Made by a program: the position numbers and the translations under genes. Shown in pieces: positions 1 to 13,699 of a stretch of DNA of 64,000 nucleotides (position 1 is its first letter; each line of letters starts with the position of its first letter). The DNA comes from Alligator mississippiensis (Eukaryota; Chordata; Crocodylia; Alligatoridae). Where the stretch lies: positions 171,066,933 through 171,130,932 of the forward strand of contig NC_081824.1 in NCBI RefSeq assembly GCF_030867095.1, given 5' to 3'. A model generated the notes under the pieces. The model was not told where the DNA came from. It searched no databases and saw nothing but the letters and a program-made list of their open reading frames with translations.

Positions 1-294
1 TGAAAACTAATGTAGTGATGCTTGCCTGAGTCTGCAGAAAGCCTGAAAAGAGAAAGGTGTAAAGTGGCTCATTAATGCCTTTGAATGGTTGACCTAAAAC
101 CTAGTGACAAGATAAATACTGACACGATTAACTGCTGTACTACTGATCAAGCATTCAAGAAAAGTGGTAATTGTGTTATGGGTCTGCACTATTTACTCTG
201 GCATTTCAGTGTCCTATCATAAACAGGTGGAGTGTAAGTTATGGGTAGAGTTTGGGAGCGTAATATCACTTATTTTTTTCTCCCCAGTTTGATC
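1..294. other. Unique AT-rich sequence, no feature seen
   Basis: No repeat termini, coding signature or RNA gene was recognised in this stretch. Confidence 0.6.
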
Positions 295-395
295 CCTGCA
301 ATACATAAAAACATAAGAAGTGCCATACTGGGTCAGACCAACAATCCATCTACCCCAATAACTTGTCTCTGACAATGGCAATTGGATGTAATAAA
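295..395. repeat. Fragment of a sauropsid interspersed repeat ('CATACTGGGTCAGACC' type)
   Basis: The stretch holds ACATAAGAAGTGCCATACTG followed by GGGTCAGACCAACAATCCAT and a CTGACAATGG tail. I recall this combination as a high-copy module in turtle and crocodilian DNA, possibly a LINE 3' end because of the ACATAAGA-like octamer at its edge. The family assignment is from memory and uncertain; that it is repetitive is fairly safe. Confidence 0.55.
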
Positions 396-396
396 A

Positions 397-675
397 CAAG
401 GATGGCCAACTTGCAGCCTCTATATGTGGTACACAGAAAATTGGAGAGGAAGCAGGAAACACTAGCAGACAGGGTAGAGAGCAGCAAAGTAGCAGACTGG
501 GCAGGGAGCACAGGGAAGGATGCAGAAAGCAGAGCAGCAGATCGGGCAGAGAGTACTGGGCTGGGAGCAGAAAGCAGAGCAGCACAGGGGCAGAGGAAGA
601 GGATTGGAGTGGCACTCACGGAGGGTGCGTGGGGCTAATTTGTGCCATGCCTGCCAAAAAGCTTGGCCTCTAGTG
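397..675. mobile_element. Decayed hAT-like non-autonomous DNA element with internal minisatellite
   Basis: The left end (AAGGATGGCCAACTTGCAGC) and right end (CTGCCAAAAAGCTTGGCC) look like degenerate inverted termini of the CAGGGGTGGNCAAC type, the same type seen with a target duplication at 45422-45602. Between about 468 and 600 a purine-rich unit containing GCAGAAAGCAGAGCAGCA is repeated, giving low-complexity open frames on both strands that are not genes. No convincing 8-bp target duplication remains. Confidence 0.45.
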
Positions 676-1405
676 CTTTAGAGGAAGAGTTTATGAACAA
701 GGCAGAGTAATCCATTCCCTGACATACTTTCCCACGAATCAACCATCATTGGTCTGGGGATGTCAGAGGATACGTCCCTGACTGTTCTATTTAATAGCTT
801 CCAAGCTCTAGGCAACAGGGGTTGTACATTAGAGCATGAGAATCCAAGACAAAACAAGCATCCTGCGACTACTAAACTAGGAGTTCTCTATATGCAGAGT
901 GTTTCCACGGTCGTAAGACAGAGGGAATTCATCACTGCTGTTAGAGAGCATTAGTTGCTGTCAGACTATGGGCTCTTTGGAATACACTCAGAGCATATAA
1001 ACCAGAATTTTTATATGCAAGGCTGCTAAGGGAGGCAAGCAAAAGCCCTACTTAGGATCTCAAATAAAAAGTGCCCTGATTCATTAGGGGTCACGAGCAC
1101 CCACAAAATCACAGAGGTCCAGGAGAGCGCTGAGAGCTTGGTGCCTCTGAAAATCAAGCCATGTCTACTGAGGTCAAACATTTCAGTATCCAAGTTGGAA
1201 AATGTCTACCTGCTTTTGATAAAACAAAGGGCATACCCCTTATTTCTTTTGCAATGTTCTTTTCACATATTTTCACCCCAGAAGCTACTGTGGAACCTCC
1301 TGGTGACAGCTACGGCTGCCGACTGAGCTACTGAACTGGACGTTCCCAATGGTTACATAGATTCATGCTGGCACTGAAAAATGTTGGGCAAATTTTCTGT
1401 GATGT
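676..1405. other. Unique sequence, no feature seen
   Basis: Nothing recognisable was found here. The short frames present have no domain or composition signature. Confidence 0.5.
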
Positions 1406-1520
1406 CTTTTGGTGATAGGCAAGGCAGGGTGGCACCTTAGAGACTAACTGATTCAGAGAGGTGACAGCTTACCTTGTCAGATGCTATGAATGGACTTGCA
1501 GACAGCAGGGGGTCTAAACA
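1406..1520 (-). repeat. Vertebrate interspersed repeat fragment ('GTTAGTCTCTAAGGTGCCAC' type)
   Basis: On the minus strand the order is CATCTGACAAGG, AGCTGTCACCTCT, then GTTAGTCTCTAAGGTGCCAC. This is a familiar sequence at the end of an old, widespread vertebrate repeat in which 'catctga-gaagt' is followed by 'gttagtctctaaggtgccac'. The exact family name is not certain. Confidence 0.6.
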
Positions 1521-4500
1521 GAATAGAATTTAAATGCAAAGGATAGGGGGAGGGGGCACTGCTGGGAGAGGCAAAGGTGGGTTGAATAGATCAATAGGTA
1601 ATTAACCCACAAGGCAATTAACCCATTTGAGGAACATAGGAGGCAAAAAAGCTAGTCCAGGTAATGGGTAAGACTCCATAGCTTCTGTTAAGGCCATAAT
1701 TAACACAATCCAATCTGTGCACAATTTTGGCAACAGGACTGTGGTATTCTACGTTCTGTTCCAAATGTCCCTTGCCATTTGTTTGGTGACATGCAGAAAC
1801 CTGCCCAAACACTCCTCCCTCCTCAGGCACAACACACAGCAGTATCAGACACCATTTGTCAAAACTTGTCATTATTTTTGCAAGAAAACTCCAGACAAGA
1901 GATTAAGCACAAAAGATCACTTTATTCCTCAAATCACACCTACATTATTCTTGTAAAGGTGCACTTGTAGTTTTCAACATTTTAAATATATATCTATATT
2001 TTTTCCTGCATAAGCTACATACTTTAAAGGAAAAAACACCCCTAAAAATAAATACAAAGCATAGCAGTTTTACTTTTAACATGTGCTTTGAGCATTGTCT
2101 GGTCCTGCATTAATTTGGGTAGCTGAAGGTGGATTCAGCAGTCTCCCTGTCTGATATGCTTGAAAAAAAATCCAGGGATACTCTCCCCCACTCTCCAAAA
2201 TTGCCAGCTTTTAAGACAAGCTGTTAATCAAATACTTAGGCATGCTTTGATTGTCTCATGCCAGTATTACAATTCTATGGTCTTTCACTACAAACTCGCA
2301 CATTTTCTTGGAGATAAAACTTACGGCATAACTGTGATATCTCCCTTTCTAAATGGTCATAGAAAATTTCATGTTACAAACTAATTGCTTTATACATACC
2401 AGCTGGTTAAGTTCCAAAAGCAGCAGGGATTCAGTACTAAAGAGGTTTACTGGCTTGACCAATGCACAACTTAGAAAACCAGACAGTTCCCAAGTTATTG
2501 ATTGCATAACTGCAGCACAATCTGGGACTGGGGTTCTACTTAAAACTTAATTAGGCAAAATGGTTAGAAATGCAAATACATTGCAGTATAAAAATGTCAC
2601 CAAGGTCATAAGAGCATGCTGTGGGTGGAAGTATTCCTACAGGATAAGCACAGTTCACAACAACTGCACAACTTCTTTCAACAGCCAGGCATTGTGGACC
2701 GACAAAGCATTTTTTATAGAGGTTGTCACAGTTAAAGAGAGGCTACAGTAGTCCAGTGCAAACAATGTCATGCTCCTTCAAACACATGGAGGAGATTGGA
2801 TAAGGTAAGTGTTTTATTTGTCATGTGGCACTGTCAGAAGTCATGCTCTTTTAAAGGTTTTCACAGAATGAGGCCTGAGTGGGCCTGCCTGTGAACTCAT
2901 CCCAATTAGTACCTCTCTCTGGAGATGCATTCCTGAAAATGAAGTCACTATACGGTGGGCTGGTTTATCTACTTATCCACGAGCATTTTAAGAGCCCCCA
3001 AGGGCTCCATCCTATAGCACTGACTTGAACTTCAGCTGATCTCTCTCACAATAAGGTCTGAGGTAGTTTAGAATCAAGCTATGGAAGCATAGGACCATGA
3101 AACCTGGTAAAGAGAAAAGGTGGCACGGAGCAGCAATGCACAAAAATCACCCTCATAGGGTACAACTGGCAACTGCTTCTTAGGGAAAGAACAGGACCAG
3201 GTATTATGAGTTTACTCTAAGTCAGGAAAGAACACCACTGACAGAGATGAGTGGAGAAGTTCATAACAGATCCTATACACATTGAGCCTGGCTCTAATGT
3301 TTCTTTTATGAGCTTTGAAACAATGGCATTAACAGTCATTCCAGAAAGAAAACCCAATTATTTAAAATGATAATAATGAAACTCAGTAAAAGAGTGAGAA
3401 AAAATATGATAAGAACTTCATGCCTCTAGAATCTTAGTTTACTAATGACTAGATGCTGGGTCCTAAGAGAAAGTTATATTTCTCAAAAACAAACTAAGCT
3501 GTTAACCTGATGATTGAATCTAGAGATAACTAAATTATCTTCTCAGTGTATGTTGCTCTGGAAAGACACATCAGTGAATTCTTTTAAGATTCACTCTCGC
3601 CATTGCAGCTCATCAGACAAACAGCATTCACATGCAACAGATAAATTCACTGTTCATGGCATCTGCTGTGTTTCAAAAGTGAAGAAAAGCTGATGTGGGT
3701 GCTTAACTTTTAAGCTAAAGATTTCCAAACAGATTCTGATCCTGCCCCTATTGATGGTGACTCTGTTTCAGACTTCAAGGGTGCTGGATCAGAGCCATAG
3801 CAGATTATGAAAACACAGTTTTCAGAAGGGTTAGTGCTTCCCCAGTGGCCAGGCAGATTAGTTTGGATATTGTAGACTAACAATTCTCAGCTTTCTGACT
3901 CATCATAGAAGCTCGGAAGTAAACAAACTGGAATTGGCACGCTTTGCTCAGGTACTTAGCAGAGATGTGAACAGCACTTCTCTAATTCATCAACTTTCAG
4001 AAGAACATGTAAAGAATAATGCTAGGGAAGGCTGCAGCTAAAGCAGCATAATGTTTAAGTGGAGGGAAGAGGAAAAACAACAGGAGCAATGAATCAAGAT
4101 AGAGGTGGACGAATTGCACCATGTGAGGCAAACAGAAGTGACAGACACACTTTTTATGCCACATATTATATGCCTGCATGTTTGCAACTACAGTCCAGGC
4201 TTTTACCAAATACCACACTGATAAAAGTACACAGCTATCCTCTGAACATACGGAGTCCAGTGAACTTGTTAATGATCTCTTTAAACATTCATTCAAAATG
4301 TTTACCTCCTAAAGCCACCAATAAAGTACATTGTGTTTGTACAACATGCCCAAACTAGGAGATCTGAACAACTTTGCTACAAAAATATCAGAGGTGGACA
4401 AACACACACGTCAAAGCAGAATCTTATCAGTCCTCCACATCAGGTCATGGTATTTTGGACTTCCCTGCAAGCATCTAGGTTTAATTGTGTCATTATAAAT

Positions 4501-5004
4501 TCCCTTTGCACCCTAGGATGAATCTCTTCCCATTTTTTATAATACTCCTATGTTTCTTAGGCAACACCCCTATTTTCCTCCTGCACTATACAGTCCTGAA
4601 AAGTATAAAACAGAAGAAACCTGCTTCAGCTGCTTTGCAATGAGCTCATTAGCAATTGCTCTGAAGGTATAGTTTCTCAGTCTGTCAAATTTCTATGAGA
4701 TCTTCCCATGAAAAATGTCATTGTCTACCAGTGACTGAATTAAGCAAGAAACAAGAGACAGACGAAGAAGATACCAGACAAGGTCTGTGGCAGATGGTAC
4801 TTCAAGGGCACAATCAAAATGTTTTCATTAAAGGAGAATATTTAATAATAGGAAACCTCTTTGCATCACCTATCTGTATACATAAAGAAATATAATACGT
4901 AGTATTTATCACTGATTGCTCACATGGTCATTTTAACTCAGTAGGTAACTGTATAATCTAAAACTTGTGATCATGCAAAATGAATTCTTTTCTTCTAGGT
5001 ATGC
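1521..5004. other. Mostly unique AT-rich sequence
   Basis: No coding exon or RNA gene was recognised. At 3733-3800 TTCTGATCCTGCCCC and AGGGTGCTGGATCAGAGCC resemble an old reptilian repeat with a 'gatcctgc...ttcaatgg' core, but this is weak. The 3540-3665 stretch has few low-complexity runs and could be a conserved element; comparative data would be needed to tell. Confidence 0.5.
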
Positions 5005-5110
5005 AGGTTCACTACCATTTGTATAGGGAGAAACTGAAACATTGTTACCAAGTTAGATCACATGGCACATGGTTGCAAAGGTGCAGGCACTGGTCTGAAT
5101 AATGAGGACT
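5005..5110 (+). repeat. Possible MIR-like SINE relic
   Basis: AGGGAGAAACTGAAACATTG followed by CAAGTTAGATCACATGGCAC parallels the MIR core order 'gatgaggaaactgaggcac ... taagt-acttgccca-ggtcacacagc'. Similarity is low and the call is tentative. Confidence 0.3.
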
Positions 5111-6526
5111 GTACAACCCTGTTTATCCACAAGTTGCAGAAGACATCTGACTTCTGGATAAACAGTATTTTGCTTGAAAGGGGTAGTTAAGTCAACTTTC
5201 TCAGTCTTTCAGATCCCTTAAAACAGACACTTTTGTTGATGTGTCTGCCAGCTTTCATGACTCATTGGACAACAATGAAAACTCTGAAGAAGCCACTTAC
5301 ATTCTGCTGAAGTGAGGTCTGGCTAACAAAGATGGCACACAGAATTGGATGGGCTGAGGTAATAGTACAGAAACAGATCTAGCAGAACTGCTGAGAGCGA
5401 AGCTGTTTTTATATTGCACCAACAATGCAGTTTCACAGGCAGCTCCTCCTCCTTGACTAAATCCCAGGGCCTGTAATAGCAGATGGGGGCCCTCTTTTTG
5501 CCTTCTCTGAAGATAGTAGTTACCAACCATAAATATTTTTACTTGATATAATCTGAACTGCAATTTCCATAGCACTTCCATAACAGATGCATTTCAATGT
5601 TCTGAGAAAAAATATAATCCATCATTCTATTAGACTGGGGGTGGAGGGAAAAGAGATAATTCTCTGATGTCTGACTGGGTAATAACGATGAATGTCAGTA
5701 GGGTATCATTACTCTCAGAGTAAGGTTGGTTATTCATTTACTGAAAGTAACTAACTCCTGCATGGTGTGTAACTGAACTGCCATTAGTTGTAAACTGTAG
5801 TCATTCTATTGGGAAATGGCAGGACTTTTCAGTTTCCCACATAAGACTCCTACATGTCACAGCCATTCTTTTGGATTCTCTGTCTAATATGAATGACAAT
5901 GTGATTTCATAAGTTACAATATTTCAGTAAGTTTTTAAATGTATAACAAATGGCCCAAATCTGTCCTGAGATATAGGCACAGATCCTACATGTATCAAAG
6001 CATTCAAATGAAGTCTTGTATTTTTCCAAATGGTAGCCACAAAAACGGAGAGGACAGAGGTAGCCAGTGTGGCATATATGCACTTCCAAAGTGCCCTTAC
6101 CAAAACTCACTCTTATATGGAGAATGTGGGTCACAGCATAAAAAGGCTCATGTGGGATTTTTACTTTCTGTTGTCCATACTACTGTCTTGAAGATAGAGC
6201 TACAAATTACTCTATTTTCTATGTAACACAGCCAAATTGCCAGTTCCTATCAATTGGACAAAACATTAGAGTGCCCTTGGCTTTATTGTCTCAATGTTGC
6301 TTAGTTAGTTGCTCATGTGTTGTGTGAAAATAAATTTAGTGCATTTTATACTCACTTTCACAGGTATTAGTCTCTTGTGTAGTGCATATACACATCAACT
6401 AGTCACATAAGGTAAAACTGGGTGGTGATTTGCTGCCTATCAGCTGCTCCATGGTAACTGCATGTGTGCAGGCTCTTATCCCATGGAAATAAAAGCTAAA
6501 CTACAGGAGTTTAGACCCCAGTGAAA
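5111..6526. other. Unique AT-rich sequence, no feature seen
   Basis: Neither repeat termini nor coding signals were recognised on either strand. Confidence 0.5.
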
Positions 6527-6768
6527 AATGTCTGTTTTACCTCAAGCTAACTGTTTGGTCAAATTAACACAAGTTAATGTTTAATTAGACACACCACAAA
6601 TGTTTGTTCCAGGATCCAAATGTCTCTTCCATGTCCTGATTCACCAGCGTATCCTGGAACAAAGGTTTGTAGAGCCTTTAGATTAGCATTCACAATTGTA
6701 TTATTTAAATTAATACGCAATTAACTGAGTTATAATGTGACCAAACACTCTAGCCTAGACAAACATTA
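6527..6768. mobile_element. Foldback MITE of about 240 bp
   Basis: The two halves are imperfect inverted copies. On the left, TGTCTGTTTTACC is followed by CTGTTTGGTCAAATTAAC and TGTTTGTTCCAGGAT. Read from the right end on the other strand, TGTTTGTCTAGGC is followed by GTGTTTGGTCACATTA and TTTGTTCCAGGAT. The centre is near 6640. Superfamily is not clear because no target duplication is obvious. Confidence 0.6.
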
Positions 6769-9700
6769 ATAGCTATACAAATAGAAGATTATTTTAATCA
6801 GGCTTCCAGGAACCCTCCAGGACCTGTAAATTATTTCTGAAATATGCTTAGCATTGTAGCAGCTAATATGACTTTACACATGCATACAAGCCTTACTCTT
6901 ACTGGCTTTGATATTTACCTATACTGCAACTATCACCAAAGTATCTACTTAAACATTTACTCCTAGCTCATCTCTATAGTGTTTGAACATCTTACAAAAT
7001 TATATAAAGAGAACTAATACTCTTTTAAAGGAAAATAATGTGCAATATTCCAATTCGTCAGAAAATCTAAAAAGTGCCATGTAATCTCTGATCCTGCATT
7101 GAACATTCTTGGGTGGGCATAATATACCTTCTGGCCAAGCAGAATTAGTATTTCTCTTTAATAATGCAATAATAAACTTCATTAACTCAACCTTCTGCTA
7201 TCTTCATTGACTTTGGGTATGTGCGATATTGTTAAACAATCAGGGGGATATTAAAACTTCACATCTGATTATCTGAGTAACCCTAGAAAAATCTGTTTCA
7301 TTTACATACAGAACTGGAATTACTGATAACATGACCTTTTCCTTTCTTCCTCTTACGGGAGCCTCCCTGGGACAGATACTACACACAAAATTCTCTAACG
7401 TATTTTTATAATAATTAAAAAAGAGTTAAGGAGAAGATACATTAACTGCATTTTAATTTTCCAGCATTACTGATGAACACTGAACTCTAGCAGGAGTTGC
7501 TGTGAGGATAAACATGCAGAATTGATTTCTGCAGAAACAGAAATAAATGTAGCTTTAAAAGAAGCAAGCTTCACTGAAAAGCCACTTTCCCTCCTCAACA
7601 GAAAGGGTGATTTCTCTTCGGTGCTAAGTCTCTCACATCAACCTTGGATTAACTTGTCTCATTATAATTCAAATTGAACATGCCATTTTGGCAAAAGGTA
7701 AGATTAAAATAAAAAGAACATACTACAAAAACAAATTCCTGGAAGAAAACAAATTTAATTTTCTTTGCTTTTAACACTTTTATTCGTTGTCAAAAGGAAC
7801 TTCTTAATTGAAGTCTTATGAAATAGGGAACACTGTCTCTACACTGCCAAATATCTCTCTATAGACAAATAAAAATACTCATTTATTTCAGTGGTGCCCT
7901 ACTTCCCCCTGCTATAGAAAGCCAAAATTATATTTTTGTTTCTTTCTAAATTAAAGAAAGCCTAAACTGATCTTTCAGGAGCTTGTTGGAGTGCTGAAAT
8001 AGTTTGACAATAGTTTGAAAAGAGAGCTGAGCAATTTTTGCTCAATTCAAAAACCCATTTTCCCAGAGAAATCAGTTTTACACATAAAGTCCTATTCTTG
8101 TTAAAAACATGTCAGCATTTTTTTCCTTTTTACCAAATGTTTCTGGGAACAAAGTATTTTTAATGTATTTAGAAGAAAGAGTCACTTCATTGAACAGATA
8201 AACTTTACAAGATAACACTTCTGAGCTCCACCCAACTTAGATGCTAGTCTACATTGAAGAAAAGAAACGGAGGAAATGAAATATGGGGAAAAAGGGCAGA
8301 GTTTATCATCATAGATTTCAAAGTCTATTTAAGTACTAAACAGGAGTAATGGCTCAGTGATGACAACTGAAGCAAATGCCATTGCTAACAGAGACCTGCT
8401 AACAGAACTATGTAATAGTCTCTGTCAGAAAGCCAAAGCACATCTGGTCAGTTCTATTCCATGTCAATCACAAACATGCATATGTGGCATGCAGTTCAGA
8501 GTAGTTGTAAAATATATCACCCCTCTGCAGTGGCAGACTTTCTAATGTTATAGTCAAATAACACAACTATGATTTTAGTTCTTTCTACCAGGAAACAAAT
8601 GACAAAACAGAGGTATAGATAGGTGACATATACGAAACTCAGAGTTTAGTAAAGCAGCAATCACACACTGAACATAATATTTAGAAAAAATAGAGGAAGT
8701 TTACACTAAATTGTAAATGAATTCCTTGTGATATCTTCCTTCTGCTTCATCAATGGCACATTATACTGAGAACAGAATGTTCATAGCACAGGAAAATACA
8801 AGGCAATAAACAGAATTTGTGGGCATTTAAATGAGTAAAGCTGAGGTGCTCAATAACTATGTCATTTAAACCCCACTAACAACATTCCTCTCATATAAGA
8901 CTAAGCGATTCAAACCACAAAACAGGAAATAGCAGGAAGATTTGTCCTATAAAGTTTTGAAAACTCTATGTTGACTCCAGATGCACTTCAGAGAGAGATT
9001 GAAAACACCTCATTGTCACAAAAAGCAATTAAGGGTGTGGGGAAAAAGGCATGATGTAACTGGAAACCATGCTACCAGAAGACTCCTATATTTCTAATAA
9101 TTTGTGTCAATAATGGTTGATATCCTTTCTTTGGATATTAGAAGGTCTACAGGTCCTGTTGCTTTTTGCTTTGAGAATCATTTGCACATTGACTGTGCTA
9201 TTCAGCTGATATTTCAGATTCTTCATACCTCAGTAGATGAAATAAGAAATCTATAATATTTCTATATCTTTGATCTATCAAGAATCAGAGGACAAGTTCA
9301 GAGAAAATAACTCAAAGAGGTGTACAGACCACTGGCTTTTAAGGAGTTTTTGTTTTTGACTCAGTTGTAGTCTACAAAATAATTGTGCATGTCTGGAAAG
9401 TATAAATCTTGCTTTTTCCTTGTGACAATTTAAGCCAGAGAACAACTGGCTTGGTTCTATTTGATTCTTATATTACATTCCCTACAAAGGTAAGAAACAA
9501 GATGCTAGCAGCACTAGAAAATAATGTCCTTTTCTTTATCCACAATCTGAGAATAGTGAAGTTAGCTATTAATTTATTTGTAGCCTCTTGCCAGTGCTGT
9601 CAGTTCTGAAACTGAAGGACCAACCCAAGAAAGATAAGGTACGTCCCATGCATCTCAATAGGTCCAGCAAAGACTATAACAAGAGTATGGAATTATTCTT

Positions 9701-12645
9701 TTTATGTTTTTAAAGAAACCTTTAGTCTCATTTTGTTTTTTACTTCTGTACTTGAAGCTAATGAACAAGTTCTGTACCACTTACATGGTCTGAATTTCAG
9801 CATAGTCAGAAGGTTGCAGAATGAACACATGGCATTCATCAGCCAGGGCTGGCTTCTTACTCAGAAACATCTCATTACTTTGACACCTTTACATAGCAGG
9901 GCAACGAGAAAGGGATGGCACATATCAAAGTGTAGTACCTAATGCAATGCTTACACGCCTCCAGTGAGAACTATCATGATTCAGGTGATGGTGAGAAATG
10001 GTGGACAAATATCAAAAAGTCTAAAGATGGGCTTGGAGATTAGGAAAGAAAAGCTATTACCAAGTTCTTGACAAAATTATTCAACTTCATAGGAAATAAA
10101 TTAGTGTACATCTTTTCTTCTCTGTTAAATGCCTGCTGCTTCTGTCACCCTGCTCAGTATTCCTTCTTGCTTTTAGCCCAATTGGTGTTCAGCAGAGAGA
10201 AATTAATTCCACTAGTATGATAAGCTGATATATCAATACAGCAAAAAGCATATAACTCATCATATATCACTATGCTCAAGAAAAGGAAAGTTGCATGCAA
10301 TTTAACAAGCCCTAATCTGACATGTTTTTTTTACTCTGATAAAGCTATTTTACACAAAGGGGAAAAAAATCCTTTCCAAGTTGATAAAACCTGGACAGCA
10401 GATGCTCCAAAAAACATATATTTCCTAAGGACTTTTGCCAATGACGTGAGTATTTGTATAAAAGTAAAACCTCTTCTTCACACACTGGCAAGACGAGTAT
10501 TCCACAGTGTTTTAAGAGTCACACAAACTGGAGATCAGGGAACCTTGCATGACTCTGGGTAAAAAGGCTCAAGATAAGTAAAGAAGTAGGCAATCTGATT
10601 GAATTGTAAAAGATAGTTAACTCTGGGATGTAAATTACTAAAGCAAGAGCCAACAAGAGCCTGATCTAACTGTAATAGTCAAATGAAATCTTTTTATGAA
10701 GATTATGAGAAAAGCTTATAAGTGGCTTTCTAAATCCCTAGTTGAACATGACAGTCTATTCTTTTCTTGGAAAAAAAAAGATTGGACTGCAAATTTTCCT
10801 TTTTGTGTTCCTGGCTCTGCTCAGCAGCATATCAGCAATATAAATCATACAGATGCTTTTCCAAACAAAAATAACCAGTTTTAAAATCTACAACAATTTT
10901 CGTAGCAATGAATGTTTAACTTGAATACTCATCTTTAAGAGGGACAATAACTCTGTTTCTTAACTTGTAAGTTAAACTAAGAATTTTTCACTTGAATATA
11001 CATAAGAAATGGCAATCTTATAAGTCAAAGAATTATTGGCAAACAGGGTGAGAATTAATAAACATCTATGAATTAATTTGTTGTATCATGGGGGCTTTTC
11101 TTGCCATTTTGGTGCAGAGTTGAGTGAAGTCTGCCTCTCAACAGGTAGCCATGCTTGCCACTTCCCTAATCTATTTTATTTCATCTGCTACAACCAAAAC
11201 ACAAGTATGACACAGAGTCAAAATGATTTTGAAAATAGCTTACCATTTACAAAGGAATATGGATTGAGAACAACTTAAAAAAATAAAAACCATCTATGGT
11301 TTATAGCGCTGTGTTCCATAAAGATAAACATTCTCTTTGCTGATGGGTGCCTTCAGGTAACAAATACTTATTTCATATCCCTTCCATTCTACTGTTCATA
11401 CACCATTTTTGTATTCCAACGTGGCTCTGCCTTTTATTGCCTTCCATTCTCCTTGCCTTGGTTAGATGAGAGAGGTAGGGTGTTAATGGGAGACTTGATG
11501 AAGATTGAAGACCTATTTTCTTCCCCCACCCCCTCCCCTATGACCAGCTTGATTTGAGCAAACTGAGGAGTATGAAGCAGCCCCTTTGTGTCCTTGGGAA
11601 GCCTTTTCCATTTCAGCATTTCCAGCTGCTGGACATGGTTCCCTTTGTTCACTGAGAACAAGGGAAAAGGTGCCCGCCTAAGAAGGTTGTGAATAATTTC
11701 ATATTGCATCATTGGGGCTGCAAAAGCTCCATTTCAATTTCCTTTATGGCTGGTGAACCTGCGAACGTGAGGTGGATCCAGGGAGGGAGTGCAGGGAACT
11801 CGTGCTTGACGGTCGAGCTGGGTGAGAAACAAGCTGCTGTCCAACAGTCCCCAGCTCTGTTGCTGCCACTTCCTCGCTACTCTCTTCCTTGTGAGTATTG
11901 CTCTGTGCTGGACACTCAAAATGCACACAGTGAAACACCTGGGAATAAATGAAGAGATAAAGCAAAACAATTAAACTTCAGCAAAAATGTGATCTGAACT
12001 AAACGACACAATGAAGCATGCAAGCAACACTAGTCCACGTTAAAACAGTGCATCAAGAAGTTAACATTTTGTATTTGGGTTTCAGAAGCATTATGAAACA
12101 ATGAGACTAAAAGCCCGTGTAACACTCTGGTTTACACATCTTTTTCTCTTGTAAGTGTTTAGTCAGAGGTGCTAAGCCTGACATCAGGAAGACTGTTTTG
12201 AGGTAGACAGAGATATTTTTATGGTTTATAAACAGCATTTCTTTTGCAAAACAGCATATCAAATAACAATGAAAGTGACTTAATTAAATCTCAGAAAAAG
12301 AATGAAAATCTATATTTTCTATGACTAAAAGTTAAATTGTAATGCAGATGAAGCTGTCTCATAATTGATATCTCAGCAATGCCTTTGCAGACAAAGGATC
12401 TTGGAGCATATAGAAATATAGGATTTGCCACTCTAACCACTTTTTCATCAAATGCTGCATCTCACTTCAAGTAGCAGGCAAGGCCAACTATCTCGAGATG
12501 CACCTGGTCAGTTGTACCAACAGTACATAAGGGAATTCCTTTCCTACCATGCAGGTAAATAGCTTAGCCTGATAGCATGAAATTAGTCTCTCTAAAACCC
12601 CTTTCCTATTTACTTGTTGTCATAACCAAATGAGTTGAGTGCCCC
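6769..12645. other. 5.9 kb of AT-rich unique DNA without a recognised gene
   Basis: No open frame here shows domain-like composition, and no splice-bounded coding block could be supported by eye. At 8585-8680 there is a faint MIR-like string (ACAAAACAGAGGTATAGATAGG), too weak to call. The region at 8740-8850 reads as non-repetitive and could include regulatory sequence, but nothing specific can be named. Confidence 0.5.
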
Positions 12646-13122
12646 TGTCACAATAGAACTGCCCTGAATAACCGCAGTTACTTTCAAATTTGGTCACATT
12701 CTGCCTCATTAGTTACCTAGCAGTCCGTTATTGGCTACTCCGGACATATAAAAGTTCATGCAGCTTCCGCCCAAGTCAGAGACCTCTGAGCACGCGGCAG
12801 AGTAACTACGGAGAACTCTGTAGCGCGATCGAGGAAACTTGGCGGACTGATCACCCACCAATATCTCCCCGTCACCGGGTCCTTCTGACGTACCCCCATT
12901 ATCCTGCAGGTTCCTTTTCGTTCATAAACTCGTTAACTCGTAACTCGTTTTGCTATCCGTGACAACGCAAGCAAGCTACCTCGAAGCCTGCACTGCTATT
13001 CCACGCAGCGTAAGTAAAAGCAATCTTTTAAAACCAATAAGCTGTCTCGCCTCTCCATCGCCGGCCCGCCTGACGTCCGATTAAATCAGCGATCGTCTGG
13101 TCGGCTCCGGCCGCCCGAGACA
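12646..13122 (+). mobile_element. Solo LTR of an endogenous retrovirus-like element (copy 1)
   Basis: The segment starts TGTCACAATAGAAC and ends about GCCCGAGACA. It has a TATAAAA box at 12747-12753, then TTCCGCCCAAGT, a GC-rich CpG-containing leader and a CGTAAGTAAA splice-donor-like site near 13009. The same order (TGTCACAA start, TATAAAA, TTCCGCCCAAGT, CGTAAGTAAA) occurs in the LTR at 17134-17826, so the two belong to one family. No internal retroviral genes lie beside it, which indicates a solo LTR. A clean target duplication was not found (left flank GCCCC), so the 3' limit is approximate. Confidence 0.7.
12747..12753 (+). promoter_or_regulatory. TATA box of LTR copy 1
   Basis: TATAAAA occurs at the position equivalent to the TATA box of the sister LTR (17354-17360) and is followed within about 20 bases by the shared TTCCGCCCAAGT block. 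Activity today is unknown. Confidence 0.6.
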
Positions 13123-13274
13123 CTTGTGTGACCCTTGTTCCTGTAGATATTCAGTGGGTTCTTTTAAATGCTATCAATGTTTTTCACAATGCCTTCTTCA
13201 AGGCAACGAACTGTACACACCATGCAAAGAAATCTTTTTTATTTATTTAAAAATTGCTGCCCATAAATTTTTTT
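13123..13274. other. Short unique spacer between LTR and foldback element
   Basis: No feature was recognised. Confidence 0.5.
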
Positions 13275-13557
13275 CAGGATGTGGACACTTGAAGGCTTGG
13301 AACCCTTTTCAAATGGGTAACATCAGAAAAGGGCAGCAGCTGATCCAGCCTAATTGTTATGGATGAACAAACTAAGAATGATTCAAATGCTGCAAACCTA
13401 CCCCAATTTGAACACTCCTTTACTGGGGTTAAAGTTGGAGTGGGTTTGCTTGACTCAGTCTCAGCTTGTTCACACACAATTAAAATGGACCAGCTGCTGC
13501 CCTTTTGAAATGTTCCCCTTGTGAAAGGGATCAAACTGTTCAAGTGTCCACACCCTG
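13275..13557. mobile_element. Foldback DNA element with long inverted arms
   Basis: The left arm begins CAGGATGTGGACACTTGAA and contains AAAAGGGCAGCAGCTGATCC. The right arm is the inverse (GGACCAGCTGCTGCCCTTTT ending TTCAAGTGTCCACACCCTG). The fold centre is near 13415 and the arms cover most of the 283 bases. The CAGG termini suggest a hAT-like MITE, but no 8-bp target duplication is visible. Confidence 0.65.
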
Positions 13558-13699
13558 AATGTCCCCTTGTTCTTTGTCATGGTGCTGTCTGAAGAAGAAT
13601 GCCAGAGCAAGTTTTACTACATCACTATTTTGTATATTTATATCATATCTCTTTTTATTCTCCTCTTTTAAAAATATTTTAAAATTTCATCTTGTACAC

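Noticed and set aside
217-615. 132-codon minus-strand Leu/Ser/Cys-rich frame resembling a signal-peptide protein
   Set aside because: It is the translation of a purine-rich minisatellite inside a hAT relic; hydrophobicity comes from repeated units.
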